A stretch of DNA of 64,000 bases from CAVQRC01 sp963715045 (lineage in GTDB: Bacteria; Planctomycetota; Planctomycetia; Pirellulales; Lacipirellulaceae). Location: NCBI GenBank assembly GCA_963715045.1, contig CAVQRC010000038.1:186001-250000 (forward strand), written 5' to 3'. A program made the translations under genes and the position numbers. Positions 1 through 9,326 of this stretch are shown one piece after another. Each line of letters begins with the position of its first letter. Within the stretch, counting starts at the first letter, position 1. The notes below the pieces were generated by a model that saw only the letters and a program-made list of their open reading frames with translations, was not told the DNA's origin and searched no databases.

Positions 1-2
1 GC

Positions 3-1067
3 AACGGTCGTATTCGCGATCCGCTCCCGGTTTCCAACCCGGTGACGCCCGCGCTGCTCAGCCTGGCAGGTCGGACCCGGCTTCTGGCAGACCGGATCGA
101 TAACGCTGTCGAGAAGCAGGATCTGCTCGCCGCCCACCGCAGGCTCGTCTCTCTTGGTAGCCAGATCCAGGCCTGGGTGAACCAGGATCTGCCCGACTGC
201 GTGTATTGGACCGAGTCGTTCCAGAACCGGTATGGCCGTCGAGTTACGCTCTCTGCCTCGCCGCTCGACGTCGGGTTCGCGCTCAAGGAACAGTTGTTCG
301 ACGTGGTCCCGACGGTCATTCTCACCAGTGCCACGCTCGCCGTGGGCGAACGCCGCGGCTTTGAGTTTTTCCAGAGCCGAATCGGGGTCGCCGACTGCGA
401 CGCGTTGCAGCTTGGAAGTCCCTTCGACTATCGGAATTCGGCTACGCTCGTCACGCTTGAGTCGATGCCGGATCCGGGTGATCGAGATCGGTTTGAGCTG
501 GCCTCAGTCGCTCTCATTCGAAGGTATGTCGCAGCGGCGGACGGACGAGCACTGGTTCTCTTCACCAGTTACGAAGCGATGAAGCGATACGCCGCGAAAC
601 TCGTGCCCTGGCTGCGGAGCTGGAATCTCCGCCTCTTCAGCCAGGCCAGCGGCATGCCCCGATCACAGCTGGTCGCCAACTTCAAACGCCATTCGCGGTC
701 CGTCCTGTTTGGAACAGACAGCTTCTGGCAGGGAATTGACATACCGGGTGACGCCCTGCAGTTGGTGGTCATTACGCGGCTGCCATTCGCCGTGCCCGAC
801 CGGCCTCTGACCGAGGCCCGCCTGGAAGCCATTCGGATCCAGGGAGGCAGCCCCTTCAACGATTACCAGCTGCCCGAAGCCATTATCAAATTCAAACAGG
901 GCTTTGGTCGCCTGATTCGATCGCAACAGGATCGAGGCACGGTCCTGGTGCTCGATCCGCGAATTCATTCCAAACCCTACGGACGCGTGTTTCTGCAATC
1001 ATTGCCAGACTGCCGCCGGATCATCGAGACGGTCGACGTCGACGAGGCCACTTCCCCACACCGTTGA
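3..1067 (+). CDS. dinG: DinG/XPD-family ATP-dependent DNA helicase, C-terminal part (5' end outside window)
   Basis: The reading frame is open from the first bases of the window, so this is the C-terminal portion of a larger gene; the in-frame GTG at 42 is unlikely to be the true start. Visible helicase motifs are LTSATL, the segment FGTDSFWQGIDIPGDAL and motif VI QGFGRLIRS, typical of DinG-type superfamily 2 iron-sulfur helicases that unwind DNA or R-loops. The nuclease or FeS-containing N-terminal half cannot be seen. It is followed after 63 nt by hisF in the same direction, with no obvious functional link. Confidence 0.85.
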   Translation, partial: NGRIRDPLPVSNPVTPALLSLAGRTRLLADRIDNAVEKQDLLAAHRRLVSLGSQIQAWVNQDLPDCVYWTESFQNRYGRRVTLSASPLDVGFALKEQLFDVVPTVILTSATLAVGERRGFEFFQSRIGVADCDALQLGSPFDYRNSATLVTLESMPDPGDRDRFELASVALIRRYVAAADGRALVLFTSYEAMKRYAAKLVPWLRSWNLRLFSQASGMPRSQLVANFKRHSRSVLFGTDSFWQGIDIPGDALQLVVITRLPFAVPDRPLTEARLEAIRIQGGSPFNDYQLPEAIIKFKQGFGRLIRSQQDRGTVLVLDPRIHSKPYGRVFLQSLPDCRRIIETVDVDEATSPHR

Positions 1068-1130
1068 CCGTTATTGGGGACGCATTTAGACTGCAGGCCG
1101 GATGAATTTCGCCTCCTCGACTTTCGAATA

Positions 1131-1904
1131 ATGCTCGCCAAACGCGTCATTCCCTGTCTGGACGTCGATCGGGGGCGGGTCGTCAAAGGTACCAACTTCA
1201 TCAATCTTCGCGACGCCGGGGATCCGGTTGAAGTGGCTTCGCGATACGAGCAGGAGGGTGCCGACGAGCTCGTATTTCTTGACATAACGGCCAGCCACGA
1301 GGGCCGCGACATCATGCTCGAGGTTGTCCGGCGAACCGCCGAGCAGGTGTTTATGCCACTCACTGTGGGTGGGGGGATCCGCACGTTGGATGATATTCGC
1401 GCTTTGTTGCTGGCCGGCAGCGACAAAGTCTCAATCAACTCGGCCGCCGTGAAAGACCCGCAACTCGTCCGCGATGCGGCCCGCAGATTCGGCCGGCAGT
1501 GCATCGTAGTGAATATCGATCCGAAGCGGATCTGCCGCAATGGTCAGGAAGTCTGGGAGGTTCATATCAACGGTGGACGGAAGCCCACTGGCAAGCAGGC
1601 GATCGCCTGGGCGATGGAGGTCGAGCAACTGGGCGCCGGTGAAATCGTGCTGACCTGCATGGATGCGGACGGAACCAAAGCCGGGTACGATCTGGAGATG
1701 ACTGCGGCCGTGAGTTCAGCCGTATCGATTCCCGTCGTGGCCAGCGGCGGGGCCGGTTGTCCCGAGCATCTGGCAGAGGTAATCACCGTCGGAAAGGCGG
1801 ACGCGGCGTTAGCCGCGAGTATCTTTCATTTCGGTGAATTCACCATCCAAGAAACCAAACGCGTAATGGCTCAGTGGGGAGTGCCCGTGAGAATGGCCGG
1901 TTGA
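1131..1904 (+). CDS. hisF: Imidazole glycerol phosphate synthase cyclase subunit HisF
   Basis: This 257-residue TIM barrel has the length of the family. With HisH it converts PRFAR and ammonia to imidazole glycerol phosphate and AICAR in histidine biosynthesis. The start ATG at 1131 gives the canonical N terminus MLAKRVIPCLDVDRGRVVKG, placing the catalytic Asp at 11. The second catalytic Asp falls at 130 (VVNIDPKR). Phosphate-binding loops TVGGGI and ASGGAG are intact. A longer frame from 1074 has no family support. No hisH or other his gene is adjacent, so the pathway genes are scattered. The stop codon lies in the first unit of a 15-bp tandem repeat. Confidence 0.97.
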   Translation: MLAKRVIPCLDVDRGRVVKGTNFINLRDAGDPVEVASRYEQEGADELVFLDITASHEGRDIMLEVVRRTAEQVFMPLTVGGGIRTLDDIRALLLAGSDKVSINSAAVKDPQLVRDAARRFGRQCIVVNIDPKRICRNGQEVWEVHINGGRKPTGKQAIAWAMEVEQLGAGEIVLTCMDADGTKAGYDLEMTAAVSSAVSIPVVASGGAGCPEHLAEVITVGKADAALAASIFHFGEFTIQETKRVMAQWGVPVRMAG

Positions 1905-1945
1905 CGAAAACTGGGTTGACGAAAACTGGGTTGACGAAAACTGGG
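1901..1945. repeat. Three perfect tandem copies of a 15-bp unit overlapping the hisF stop
   Basis: The unit TTGACGAAAACTGGG is repeated exactly three times at 1901-1915, 1916-1930 and 1931-1945. The hisF stop TGA is inside the first unit. Because 15 is a multiple of three, copy number would not alter frame, but the stop is present in every unit so the protein end would not change. Perfect identity suggests recent slippage expansion. TTGAC resembles a -35 hexamer, yet no matching -10 was recognised. Confidence 0.9.
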
Positions 1946-2019
1946 CTCGTTGACGGTAGGGCGATGCGTCCTTGCCTTCGTTCGTTCCGCGGCGGCGAAA
2001 CCTTAGTACGAGACTGAAT

Positions 2020-3165
2020 ATGGCACAACACGACGAATTCTACGATAGCTTTATTAATAAACGCGAAGACTTGGAAATCGACAAGTTGTTTCGCGCCTGT
2101 GTGAAGCTGGAAGGGAGTGACCTGCATCTCAAGGCCGGCAATGCTCCGTTCGTACGCGTCAATGGTACCCTGCGACCCCTCAACCGGGGACCGATCGACG
2201 ATGAAGAGATGGTTCGACTGTGCTTTCCGCTCATGAACGAGCGAAATCGAAAAATCTTTGAACGCGACGGCGGTGCCGACTTCGCGTACTCGCTTCAGAT
2301 CGAAGACACCACCTGGCGGTTCCGTGTCAATCTGCTCCAGCAGCTCGGGCACGTCGGTCTGGTTGCCCGCAAGGTCAACAGTTGGATTCCGGACTTCGAG
2401 AACCTGAATCTTCCCGATTCGATCGAGAAACTATGCCATTTCGATCAGGGAATGATCCTCTTGGCCGGGGTCACCGGTAGCGGGAAGAGCACGACGATTG
2501 CATCGATGTTGAACTACATCAATCACATCTATCGCAAGCATATCTTGACCCTGGAGGATCCGATCGAGTTCGTGTTTACGCAGGATAAGTGCCTGATCAA
2601 TCAACGGGAAGTCGGCCTTGATGTGGTCGATTTCGAGATCGGCATGAAGCACGCAGTCCGTGAAGATCCGGACGTCATGCTCGTCGGTGAAATGCGTGAC
2701 AGAGAGACGTTCATGACGGCCATCCACGCCGCCGAGACCGGGCATCTGGTGTTCGGGACGATTCATGCCTCGAGTGCCGCGACAACGATCGGGCGGATTC
2801 TTGATCTGTTTCCTCAGAGCATGCACAGTGCCCTGCGAAGCGCGATGGCTTTCAATATGAAGGGGATCGTCGCTCAGAAACTGCTGCCGTCGATCAAAGA
2901 AGGGGTCGGCCGCGTTCCTACCGTCGAGGTCATGACCTTCAATCCCACGGTCCGCAAACTCATCTTGGAAGAGGAGGATTCCAAACTTCCTAGCGCGATT
3001 CGGATCGGGGCCCAGGAGGGGATGCAGGATTTCACGATGAGCTTGCAGACGCTGGTGGAAACGGAACTCATCGATCGTGAGAAAGCTCTGGAAGTCGCGC
3101 CGAACAAGGAAGCCCTCAAGATGGCTCTGAAGGGAATCGCAGTTAAAGAGGCCGGAATCATCTGA
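2020..3165 (+). CDS. pilT: PilT-type twitching motility / pilus retraction ATPase
   Basis: A 381-residue secretion ATPase of the PilT/PulE superfamily. It has an N-terminal domain with GSDLHLKAG, Walker A GVTGSGKST around residue 149, an Asp box LTLEDPIEF, Walker B VMLVGEMRD around 218, and a His box TIHASSAATT. These fit PilT, the hexameric motor that depolymerises type IV pili at the inner membrane. ATG 2020 starts MAQHDEFYD; upstream in-frame codons are not conserved. The stop overlaps the next gene start by one base (TGATG), which indicates translational coupling with the degenerate PulE-like protein. Pilin and assembly genes are not in the window. Confidence 0.93.
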   Translation: MAQHDEFYDSFINKREDLEIDKLFRACVKLEGSDLHLKAGNAPFVRVNGTLRPLNRGPIDDEEMVRLCFPLMNERNRKIFERDGGADFAYSLQIEDTTWRFRVNLLQQLGHVGLVARKVNSWIPDFENLNLPDSIEKLCHFDQGMILLAGVTGSGKSTTIASMLNYINHIYRKHILTLEDPIEFVFTQDKCLINQREVGLDVVDFEIGMKHAVREDPDVMLVGEMRDRETFMTAIHAAETGHLVFGTIHASSAATTIGRILDLFPQSMHSALRSAMAFNMKGIVAQKLLPSIKEGVGRVPTVEVMTFNPTVRKLILEEEDSKLPSAIRIGAQEGMQDFTMSLQTLVETELIDREKALEVAPNKEALKMALKGIAVKEAGII

Positions 3166-4964
3166 TGGTGCGACTGATTGCCCTCTCTTTGCTTGTTGCC
3201 GCTGCGACGGCCGCCCTGCCGTGGCTGGCCGTGGTCGCGGCCGCCCCAGGCACGTCAGCCATTTCGCCGTTCATGGTGCTGGCGGCCAATGGCGATGGTC
3301 CCGATGCATTCAACGACCAGCATTCGATCTATCGAGAGTACCAGTCGCTGGTCTACTGGCAGGTCGGTCTGCTTGTACTGATGTACTTCATCTGGGTTCG
3401 CACGATCGATTGGATCAACCGCGACAGTCAGATTTTCAACCTTGGCTATGCCAGGTGGAACGCGATCGCTTTCTTTGTCTTTCTCGGATCCGGGTTGATC
3501 GCTTTCCTGGCCCCCTTCGTTGTCGGATTCCCAGGACTGCTTGTGGCCTGGCTCGGGGTTTTCGTGACTTATGCCGTCCTCCACAACCGATCGGTCCAGG
3601 AACATCAGAAGGTCTTTACGCCTTCCTGGTGGCGGTACTGGTTTGCAGGAATCCTCGGAAAGCTAGGGATGAACGTGCAGACCGAAGCCGTCGCGGAATA
3701 CGAAAAGGGAGCCGCGGTCGACCTCGACGCGCGAGGTGGAGCAACGCCGGTCGAGAATAACGCCAACCTGCTGAAGGCCCGCCAGTCTCCCGGGTACGTG
3801 ATGCTGAAGGATTTTCTCGCAGACTTGGCACACAAACGAGCGACACACGTGATGCTCGATTTCGCTCCGCAGGCCGTCGCACAGAAATTCCAGATCGATG
3901 GCGTTTGGCACAATGGCGAAATGCGCGAGCGTGAACCTTCCGACGTGATGCTCGCCGTGGCCAAGACGCTAGCCAATCTCGATATGAACGAGCGTCGCAA
4001 GAAGCAGATCGGAGAATTGGGGGCCAAGTACGAGAAAGCCAAATACACGTGCCATCTGACCTGTCAGGGCACCAAAACCGGTGAGAGGGCCATCTTTCAT
4101 CTCATCGATCCGAAGCTCAATTTCGAGTCCCTCGAAGAACTTGGCATGCGGGATAAGCTCAGCGATAAATGGCTGGCGTTGATGGGCCTGAATCAGGGAC
4201 TGCTGGTGTTTTCGGCCTTGCCGGGCGGAGGTTTGACGACTCTGATCGACACCTCCATCCACGAAACAGACCGACTGATGCGCGACTGGAGCGCGGTCGA
4301 GGACAAGCACCACCCCGAACGCGAACTCGAGAATGTGGATCAGGTGACTTACGACTCAGCGGCGGGGCAGACTCCGGCTACCGTACTGCCCGCTCTCATT
4401 CGGAAGTATCCCGACGTATACGTTGTGCGGGACCTCGTCAACGCGGAGACCGGCGACCTGTTGATTCGTGAGGTTCCCGACGAGCGACTGGTTATCGTCA
4501 GCACGAGGGCCCGGGATGCGGCTGAGTCGATGTTGCGTCTGCTGCAACTCGGGATCTCGCAGGAAGGTTTCGCCTCTGTCGTTTCAGCCGCAATTCACAC
4601 TCGGCTCATTCGGAAGCTGTGCGATCAGTGCAAAGTCGGTTACGCGCCCACGGCCGATGTGCTGAAGAAATTGGGCATTCCCCAGGGACGAGTGCAGGCC
4701 TTGTACCGCACGCCTCGGCCTGAGGAAATCGACAAACCCTGCCCCCAATGCGGAGGCGTTGGCTTCTTCGGGCAAACCGGCATCTTCGAGTTGCTGGAAG
4801 TAAATGACCAGGTCCGGCAGGTACTCAAGAAGCAACCCAAGCTCGAATTGTTGAAGAAAGCTGCCCGCAACGCCGGAATGAGAACTCTCCAGGAAGAGGG
4901 CATTCTGCTGGTCGCCAAAGGCGTCACTTCCCTTCCCGAACTGACGCGTGTGTTAAAACTATGA
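3165..4964 (+). CDS. Membrane-anchored PulE/PilB-like protein with degenerate ATPase motifs
   Basis: 599 residues. The N-terminal 150 residues contain a signal-like helix and about three membrane segments, which PulE/PilB proteins normally lack. The rest follows the GspE fold: an N1E-like domain (residues 200-330), an ATPase domain and the zinc tetracysteine motif (LCDQC near 485, CPQCGG near 526). The Walker A position reads ALPGGGLTTL, so the invariant Lys is Leu. The Walker B position reads VYVVRDLVN where VGEIRD is usual, and the His-box histidine is absent (STRARD). It probably binds partners without hydrolysing ATP. Coupling to pilT (1-nt overlap) suggests it modulates or anchors the PilT hexamer; that role is inference. 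Confidence 0.85.
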   Translation: MVRLIALSLLVAAATAALPWLAVVAAAPGTSAISPFMVLAANGDGPDAFNDQHSIYREYQSLVYWQVGLLVLMYFIWVRTIDWINRDSQIFNLGYARWNAIAFFVFLGSGLIAFLAPFVVGFPGLLVAWLGVFVTYAVLHNRSVQEHQKVFTPSWWRYWFAGILGKLGMNVQTEAVAEYEKGAAVDLDARGGATPVENNANLLKARQSPGYVMLKDFLADLAHKRATHVMLDFAPQAVAQKFQIDGVWHNGEMREREPSDVMLAVAKTLANLDMNERRKKQIGELGAKYEKAKYTCHLTCQGTKTGERAIFHLIDPKLNFESLEELGMRDKLSDKWLALMGLNQGLLVFSALPGGGLTTLIDTSIHETDRLMRDWSAVEDKHHPERELENVDQVTYDSAAGQTPATVLPALIRKYPDVYVVRDLVNAETGDLLIREVPDERLVIVSTRARDAAESMLRLLQLGISQEGFASVVSAAIHTRLIRKLCDQCKVGYAPTADVLKKLGIPQGRVQALYRTPRPEEIDKPCPQCGGVGFFGQTGIFELLEVNDQVRQVLKKQPKLELLKKAARNAGMRTLQEEGILLVAKGVTSLPELTRVLKL

Positions 4965-5037
4965 CCGAGTTCGCAATCACCGTTGGTCTGCCACCGCATC
5001 CTAATCGCTCCCTGATGTCAATCCGTAGCAACTGACA

Positions 5038-5742
5038 ATGCATTGGCTTTACGTCGTCTTTCTGTTCTTCGTCTTCTTCGCCGCCCTGGCCATGATGATC
5101 CGGGAAGGCCTGTGGACCAATACGCTCACGTTGTGCAACGTCGTGCTCGGTGGAATGATCGCCTTCGACGTTTTCGGAGCCGTGGCTATGTTCGCCGATG
5201 AAAAGACGAGCGGTGAGTATACCTACCTCTTGGATTTTGTCTGCCTGTGGCTCACGTTCGTGCTCGCCGTAAGCGTGATTCGTGCCATCACCGATACGCT
5301 CTCCCGCTATCGAGTAAGGTTCAAGATGCCTCTCGAAGCCGCCGGCAGCCCCGTCGTCGCCGTGATCACAGCTTGGATTCTCACTGGAATCGTGTCTGCC
5401 TCGATGCATGTCGCCCCGTTGGCCCCGGACTTCCTCAACGGAGCCATCATCGTGGAGGACAACTGGAGTTCGCCGCTGCGTCCCGATCTCCAATGGTTGC
5501 GAATCGTGGGAATGCAGCGAACAGGGCCCCTCTGCGATGGCCAGATTTTCGAGGATGTCGCCGGCCCGGCTCTCAACGATGGGAAATTAGTACTCAGTTA
5601 CTCGGGTGAGTCCAAGAACGTGACGATCGACACGTCCGTCAGTGACGGCTTCTCCTGGTTGCAGTACTTTGTCCGTAAGTGGGAATTCCGTCGCCAGCAA
5701 TTCGTGGAAAACGGCGGCGGACTTACGGCGAAGCGGTCTTGA
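5038..5742 (+). CDS. CvpA-like integral membrane protein
   Basis: A 234-residue protein with about four hydrophobic segments in its first 130 residues (near 3-20, 32-50, 65-85 and 100-125), followed by a soluble C-terminal part. The pattern and the N terminus MHWLYVVFLFFVFFAALAMM resemble the CvpA (colicin V production) family often seen in planctomycetes, but I see no decisive catalytic motif. It follows the PulE-like gene after 73 nt on the same strand and may be co-transcribed. The C-terminal domain (WSSPLRPDLQWL onward) was not recognised. Confidence 0.6.
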   Translation: MHWLYVVFLFFVFFAALAMMIREGLWTNTLTLCNVVLGGMIAFDVFGAVAMFADEKTSGEYTYLLDFVCLWLTFVLAVSVIRAITDTLSRYRVRFKMPLEAAGSPVVAVITAWILTGIVSASMHVAPLAPDFLNGAIIVEDNWSSPLRPDLQWLRIVGMQRTGPLCDGQIFEDVAGPALNDGKLVLSYSGESKNVTIDTSVSDGFSWLQYFVRKWEFRRQQFVENGGGLTAKRS

Positions 5743-5808
5743 TCTCTCTCCCGAATCAAACTCAGGCATCCAGGCGTTGACAAGTGCTAACGAGCGATTG
5801 CCCAGACA

Positions 5809-6564
5809 ATGCAAACTGAATCATTGCCCTCTGCGAGCCAGCCGGTTTTTTCGCAGGCAGACGAGGACCTGCTCCGGGACTACCGCTCGATCAGCGCGAT
5901 CGCCGTTGTGGGGTTCCTGCTTTCATTGGCATCCCCCCTCGTCTTCGTTCGCCCGATCCTCATTTTCATTCCTCTGCTGGCCGGATCGCTTTGTGCTGCT
6001 GCGATCAGCCGAATCAGCAGAAGTGACGGGCGTCTCATAGGCAAGACGGTCGCCGTACTCGGACTCTGCTGCGTTTCCATTTGTGTTGCCGCACTACCGT
6101 CGTTCGTCCTGGTTCGGAACTCGCTGTTCAACCAGCATGCCGAACCGGTGGCCCAGCAGTGGTTCGATTGGCTTCGACAGGGATCGCCGCAGAAGGCACT
6201 GCAAATGACCGTTCCGGCAGGTCAGCGGCAACCGCTCGATGACACGCTGTGGGACTTTTATCGCGGCAACGAAGAAGCCCGAAAGGCGCTTGAGCAGTTT
6301 GTTGAGCGGGAAGAAATCCGGCTGCTGTTGTCGTTGGGAGAGAATGCGGAAGTCCGTTGTTACGACTATGGCCAAGTCCAGTGGGTTCCCTCGCAGGGCT
6401 TCGGAATCGAACAGCTCTATGCGATTTCTTACAACGTGGGCGAAGAGAAGCATTCATTTCTGATGAGAATTCAATTGCAGCGTTCGGTCTCTGCGAGCGG
6501 TGAAATCGAGTGGCGGGTGCTGAGTTTCGAGGGCGGTCTGAAACCCACCGGATGGGGCACCTAG
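5809..6564 (+). CDS. Hypothetical membrane protein with C-terminal soluble domain
   Basis: 251 residues. Two or three hydrophobic segments lie at about residues 27-65 and 80-102. A soluble domain of about 140 residues follows, ending KPTGWGT. The layout, a short hydrophilic head, paired helices with a SRISRSDGRLIGK loop and an extracytoplasmic-looking tail, resembles DUF4190-type small membrane proteins, but I do not assign a function. It lies 66 nt after the CvpA-like gene and is probably the last gene of the pilT transcription unit. ATG 5809 is the only sensible start. Confidence 0.6.
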   Translation: MQTESLPSASQPVFSQADEDLLRDYRSISAIAVVGFLLSLASPLVFVRPILIFIPLLAGSLCAAAISRISRSDGRLIGKTVAVLGLCCVSICVAALPSFVLVRNSLFNQHAEPVAQQWFDWLRQGSPQKALQMTVPAGQRQPLDDTLWDFYRGNEEARKALEQFVEREEIRLLLSLGENAEVRCYDYGQVQWVPSQGFGIEQLYAISYNVGEEKHSFLMRIQLQRSVSASGEIEWRVLSFEGGLKPTGWGT

Positions 6565-6691
6565 AGTTGCCCCGGAGCCCTGTCTGCTGGCCGTGCCAGG
6601 CGACCTGGACCCTCGTTGACTTGGGTGTCGTACGGCCCTATTCTGTCGACTCCGAATCACCGTTCTGAACTTCGAAAACCGGGAACCGTCA

Positions 6692-7711
6692 ATGAGATTC
6701 CGCCCCATCGCGCTCGCGTGTCTGGCTGGTCTGCTGCTCGCTGGATGTGCTCCCAGGAGTGCCGATGATTGGCAGGTGGCGTTCGTCACCAACCAGATCG
6801 CCGACTTCTGGAAAATCGCTGAGGCAGGTTGTCTCGATGCTCAGAAAGACTTTGATGTGCTGGTCGACGTTCGCATGCCGGCGCAGGCAACTGCGGTTGA
6901 GCAGAAGCAGAAGATCGAGGACTTGCTCACTTCCGGCATCGATGCCGTCGCGATCAGTCCGATCGATGCCGACAACCAGGTAGACTGGCTGAACAGCATT
7001 GCCAGAAGGGTGCCGCTGATTACCCACGATTCCGACGCACCAGCTTCTGATCGGCTGATGTATATCGGCATGGACAACTACGCCGCCGGCAGGATGTGCG
7101 GCGAGTTGGTGAAGCAGGCCTTGCCGGAGGGGGGCCAGGTCATTCTCTGTATCGGACGCCTGGAGCAGGATAACAGCAAATACCGACGGCAGGGCGTCAT
7201 CGACGTGCTCCTCGGCCGTGATCGGGACGTCGAATTCTACAAGTCGCAGCCAAGCGCGTTGCAGCAGGGAGAAGGAGAGATCGCGGGGGATCGATACTCG
7301 ATACTGGCTACCCTGACCGATCAGGGAAAACCCGATGTTGCTCAGGCCAAAGCCGAAGACGCGCTCAATACCTACCCGGAACTGGATGCATTTGTAGGAC
7401 TGTTTGAATACAATCCCCCCGCCTGCTATCAGGCTCTCAAGAAAGCGGGCAAGCTCGGCCAGATTCAGCTCGTTGGTTTCGATGAGAATGAAGTGACGCT
7501 GCAAGCGATCAAGGATGGCGAGTGCATCGGTACGGTCGTGCAGAATCCTTACATGTACGGCTACGAATCCGTACGCGTGCTGGTCGAACTCCTGAAAGGC
7601 AACAAAGACGTGATTCCCGATTCGAAGTTCATCGATATCCCGCCACGAAAGATTACGGCGGAGAATATCGACGAGTTTTGGGCCGATCTCAGAGCCAAGC
7701 AGGGCGGATGA
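6692..7711 (+). CDS. Sugar ABC transporter substrate-binding lipoprotein (RbsB-like)
   Basis: A 339-residue periplasmic binding protein of the ribose/galactose type (Peripla_BP_4). The signal peptide ends in the lipobox LLAGC with Cys19, so the protein is probably anchored as a lipoprotein. Family signatures include WQVAFVTNQIADFWKIAEAG, GIDAVAISPIDADN, VPLITHDSDAP and YIGMDNYAAGRMCGE. It should capture a sugar or related polyol outside the inner membrane and deliver it to the permease encoded downstream. It heads a four-gene operon with two ATPases and one permease. The exact ligand cannot be read from the sequence. Confidence 0.9.
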   Translation: MRFRPIALACLAGLLLAGCAPRSADDWQVAFVTNQIADFWKIAEAGCLDAQKDFDVLVDVRMPAQATAVEQKQKIEDLLTSGIDAVAISPIDADNQVDWLNSIARRVPLITHDSDAPASDRLMYIGMDNYAAGRMCGELVKQALPEGGQVILCIGRLEQDNSKYRRQGVIDVLLGRDRDVEFYKSQPSALQQGEGEIAGDRYSILATLTDQGKPDVAQAKAEDALNTYPELDAFVGLFEYNPPACYQALKKAGKLGQIQLVGFDENEVTLQAIKDGECIGTVVQNPYMYGYESVRVLVELLKGNKDVIPDSKFIDIPPRKITAENIDEFWADLRAKQGG

Positions 7712-7784
7712 AGCTGGCATTGGTCGTCCGGGACGGTCGTTTCGGCGACTTCACGTGGCCGTATTCGGTGCCATGCCGCGAATC

Positions 7785-9326
7785 ATGACGACGGTTGAAC
7801 CTCCGCCACGCCTCGAAGTTCGCCAGGTCAGTAAGCGATTTACCGGCGTACGAGCGCTGCACAATGTCGATCTGGCCGTTCGGCAAGGAGAGGTTCTGTC
7901 CGTCGTCGGTGAGAACGGTGCCGGCAAGAGCACGCTCATGAAGATCCTCGCCGGCATCCAGGTCGCCGACTCCGGATCTGTCTTTGTAGAAGCTCGCCAG
8001 GTTCGGATCGCTTCCGTCACCGATGCCACAGATCACGGTATCGCGCTGATTCACCAGGAGTTGAATCTCGCGGACAATCTGCAAGTTGGCGATAACATCT
8101 TCTTGGGGCGGGAGCCCAGGCGATTCGGCATCATCGACCGACGGCAGATTCTCCGACAGGCGACGACATTGCTTGACCAGATCGGTCTCGATGTCTCTCC
8201 GACGATGCCCCTCGCCCAACTGCCGATCGGCCGCCAACAGATGGTCGAAATCGCCAAGGCGCTGTCGGTCAACGCCAAAGTTTTGATCATGGATGAACCT
8301 ACCTCGAGCCTGTCCTCCCGCGAATCCGCAGCGCTCTTCGAAGTCATCAGAGAACTTCGCGAGCAAGGTGTAAGCATCATCTACATCTCCCATCGCCTGG
8401 GAGAAGTGGAAGAATTGTCTGATCGCGTGGTCATTCTCAGAGACGGAGAGAATGCCGGTGAACTCCAGGCAGGCGAGATCTCCCACGATCGTATGGTGCG
8501 GCTGATGGTGGGCCGGGATGTTACCCAGTTCTACGCTCGCGAACAGCACGTTCCCGGAGACGTCAGGCTCGATGTTTCTAAAATCGTAACGTCGGCCTGG
8601 CCGCGGCATGCCATCAGCCTGACCGTGCGTGGCGGAGAGATCGTGGGTCTGGCCGGGCTTGTGGGCGCCGGGCGTTCCGAGCTGCTGAGTGCCCTCTTCG
8701 GCGTCGAGCATCCCATCAGCGGTGTGGTACGCGTCGACGGCGAAGTTGTGCTGCCAGGTTCTCCCCCCAACTCGATTCTGGCTGGCATGGCTCTCGTTCC
8801 GGAGGATAGAAAACAGCAGGGGCTCGTGATCGAAATGGCGGTCCGTCACAACATCAGCTTGGCCAGCCTGCGGCAGAATAGGCGGTGGGGGGGACGGCTC
8901 AATCTCGCAACCGAAAAGAGAGACGCGGCCGAGATGATTGCCAGGTTGCAGATCAAGACACAGAGCGACATGCAGGAAGTCAAGTTCCTTTCGGGAGGGA
9001 ACCAGCAGAAGGTTGTCCTGGGAAAATGGCTCGTGCTCCAGCCGCGTGTGCTGCTTCTCGATGAACCTACGCGAGGAATCGATGTGGGTGCAAAACAGGA
9101 GATCTACCGTTTGATGGAACAACTCGCACGAGACGGCGTCGCGATCTTGTTCGTCTCCAGTGAGATGGAAGAGATCCTCGGAATGAGCGATCGGGCATTC
9201 GTGATGCACGAAGGATGTCTGATGGGAGAACTCCTTCGAAGAGAGCTTACCGAAGAAGCGGTCATGCAGCTCGCCACCGGGAATCCCGGGCAGGTAACCG
9301 AGGTACGCCGAGACAAGCACTCATGA
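7785..9326 (+). CDS. Sugar ABC transporter ATP-binding protein, two NBDs (RbsA-like), copy 1
   Basis: About 513 residues with two ABC domains in tandem. The N-terminal domain has an intact Walker A (GENGAGKST), a signature-like LPIGRQQM and Walker B LIMDEPTSS. The C-terminal domain has the RbsA-style degenerate Walker A GLVGAGRSEL, signature LSGGNQQKV and Walker B LLLDEPTRGID. ATG 7785 begins MTTVEPPPR; a GTG at 7755 or ATG at 7773 would add a short unconserved leader. It sits 73 nt after the binding-protein gene and overlaps the permease by 4 nt (ATGA). It energises sugar import at the cytoplasmic face. Confidence 0.92.
   Translation: MTTVEPPPRLEVRQVSKRFTGVRALHNVDLAVRQGEVLSVVGENGAGKSTLMKILAGIQVADSGSVFVEARQVRIASVTDATDHGIALIHQELNLADNLQVGDNIFLGREPRRFGIIDRRQILRQATTLLDQIGLDVSPTMPLAQLPIGRQQMVEIAKALSVNAKVLIMDEPTSSLSSRESAALFEVIRELREQGVSIIYISHRLGEVEELSDRVVILRDGENAGELQAGEISHDRMVRLMVGRDVTQFYAREQHVPGDVRLDVSKIVTSAWPRHAISLTVRGGEIVGLAGLVGAGRSELLSALFGVEHPISGVVRVDGEVVLPGSPPNSILAGMALVPEDRKQQGLVIEMAVRHNISLASLRQNRRWGGRLNLATEKRDAAEMIARLQIKTQSDMQEVKFLSGGNQQKVVLGKWLVLQPRVLLLDEPTRGIDVGAKQEIYRLMEQLARDGVAILFVSSEMEEILGMSDRAFVMHEGCLMGELLRRELTEEAVMQLATGNPGQVTEVRRDKHS

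Noticed and set aside
7689..9320. 543-codon open frame on the minus strand
   Set aside because: It mirrors the first RbsA-like ATPase gene, which has all ABC motifs on the plus strand.
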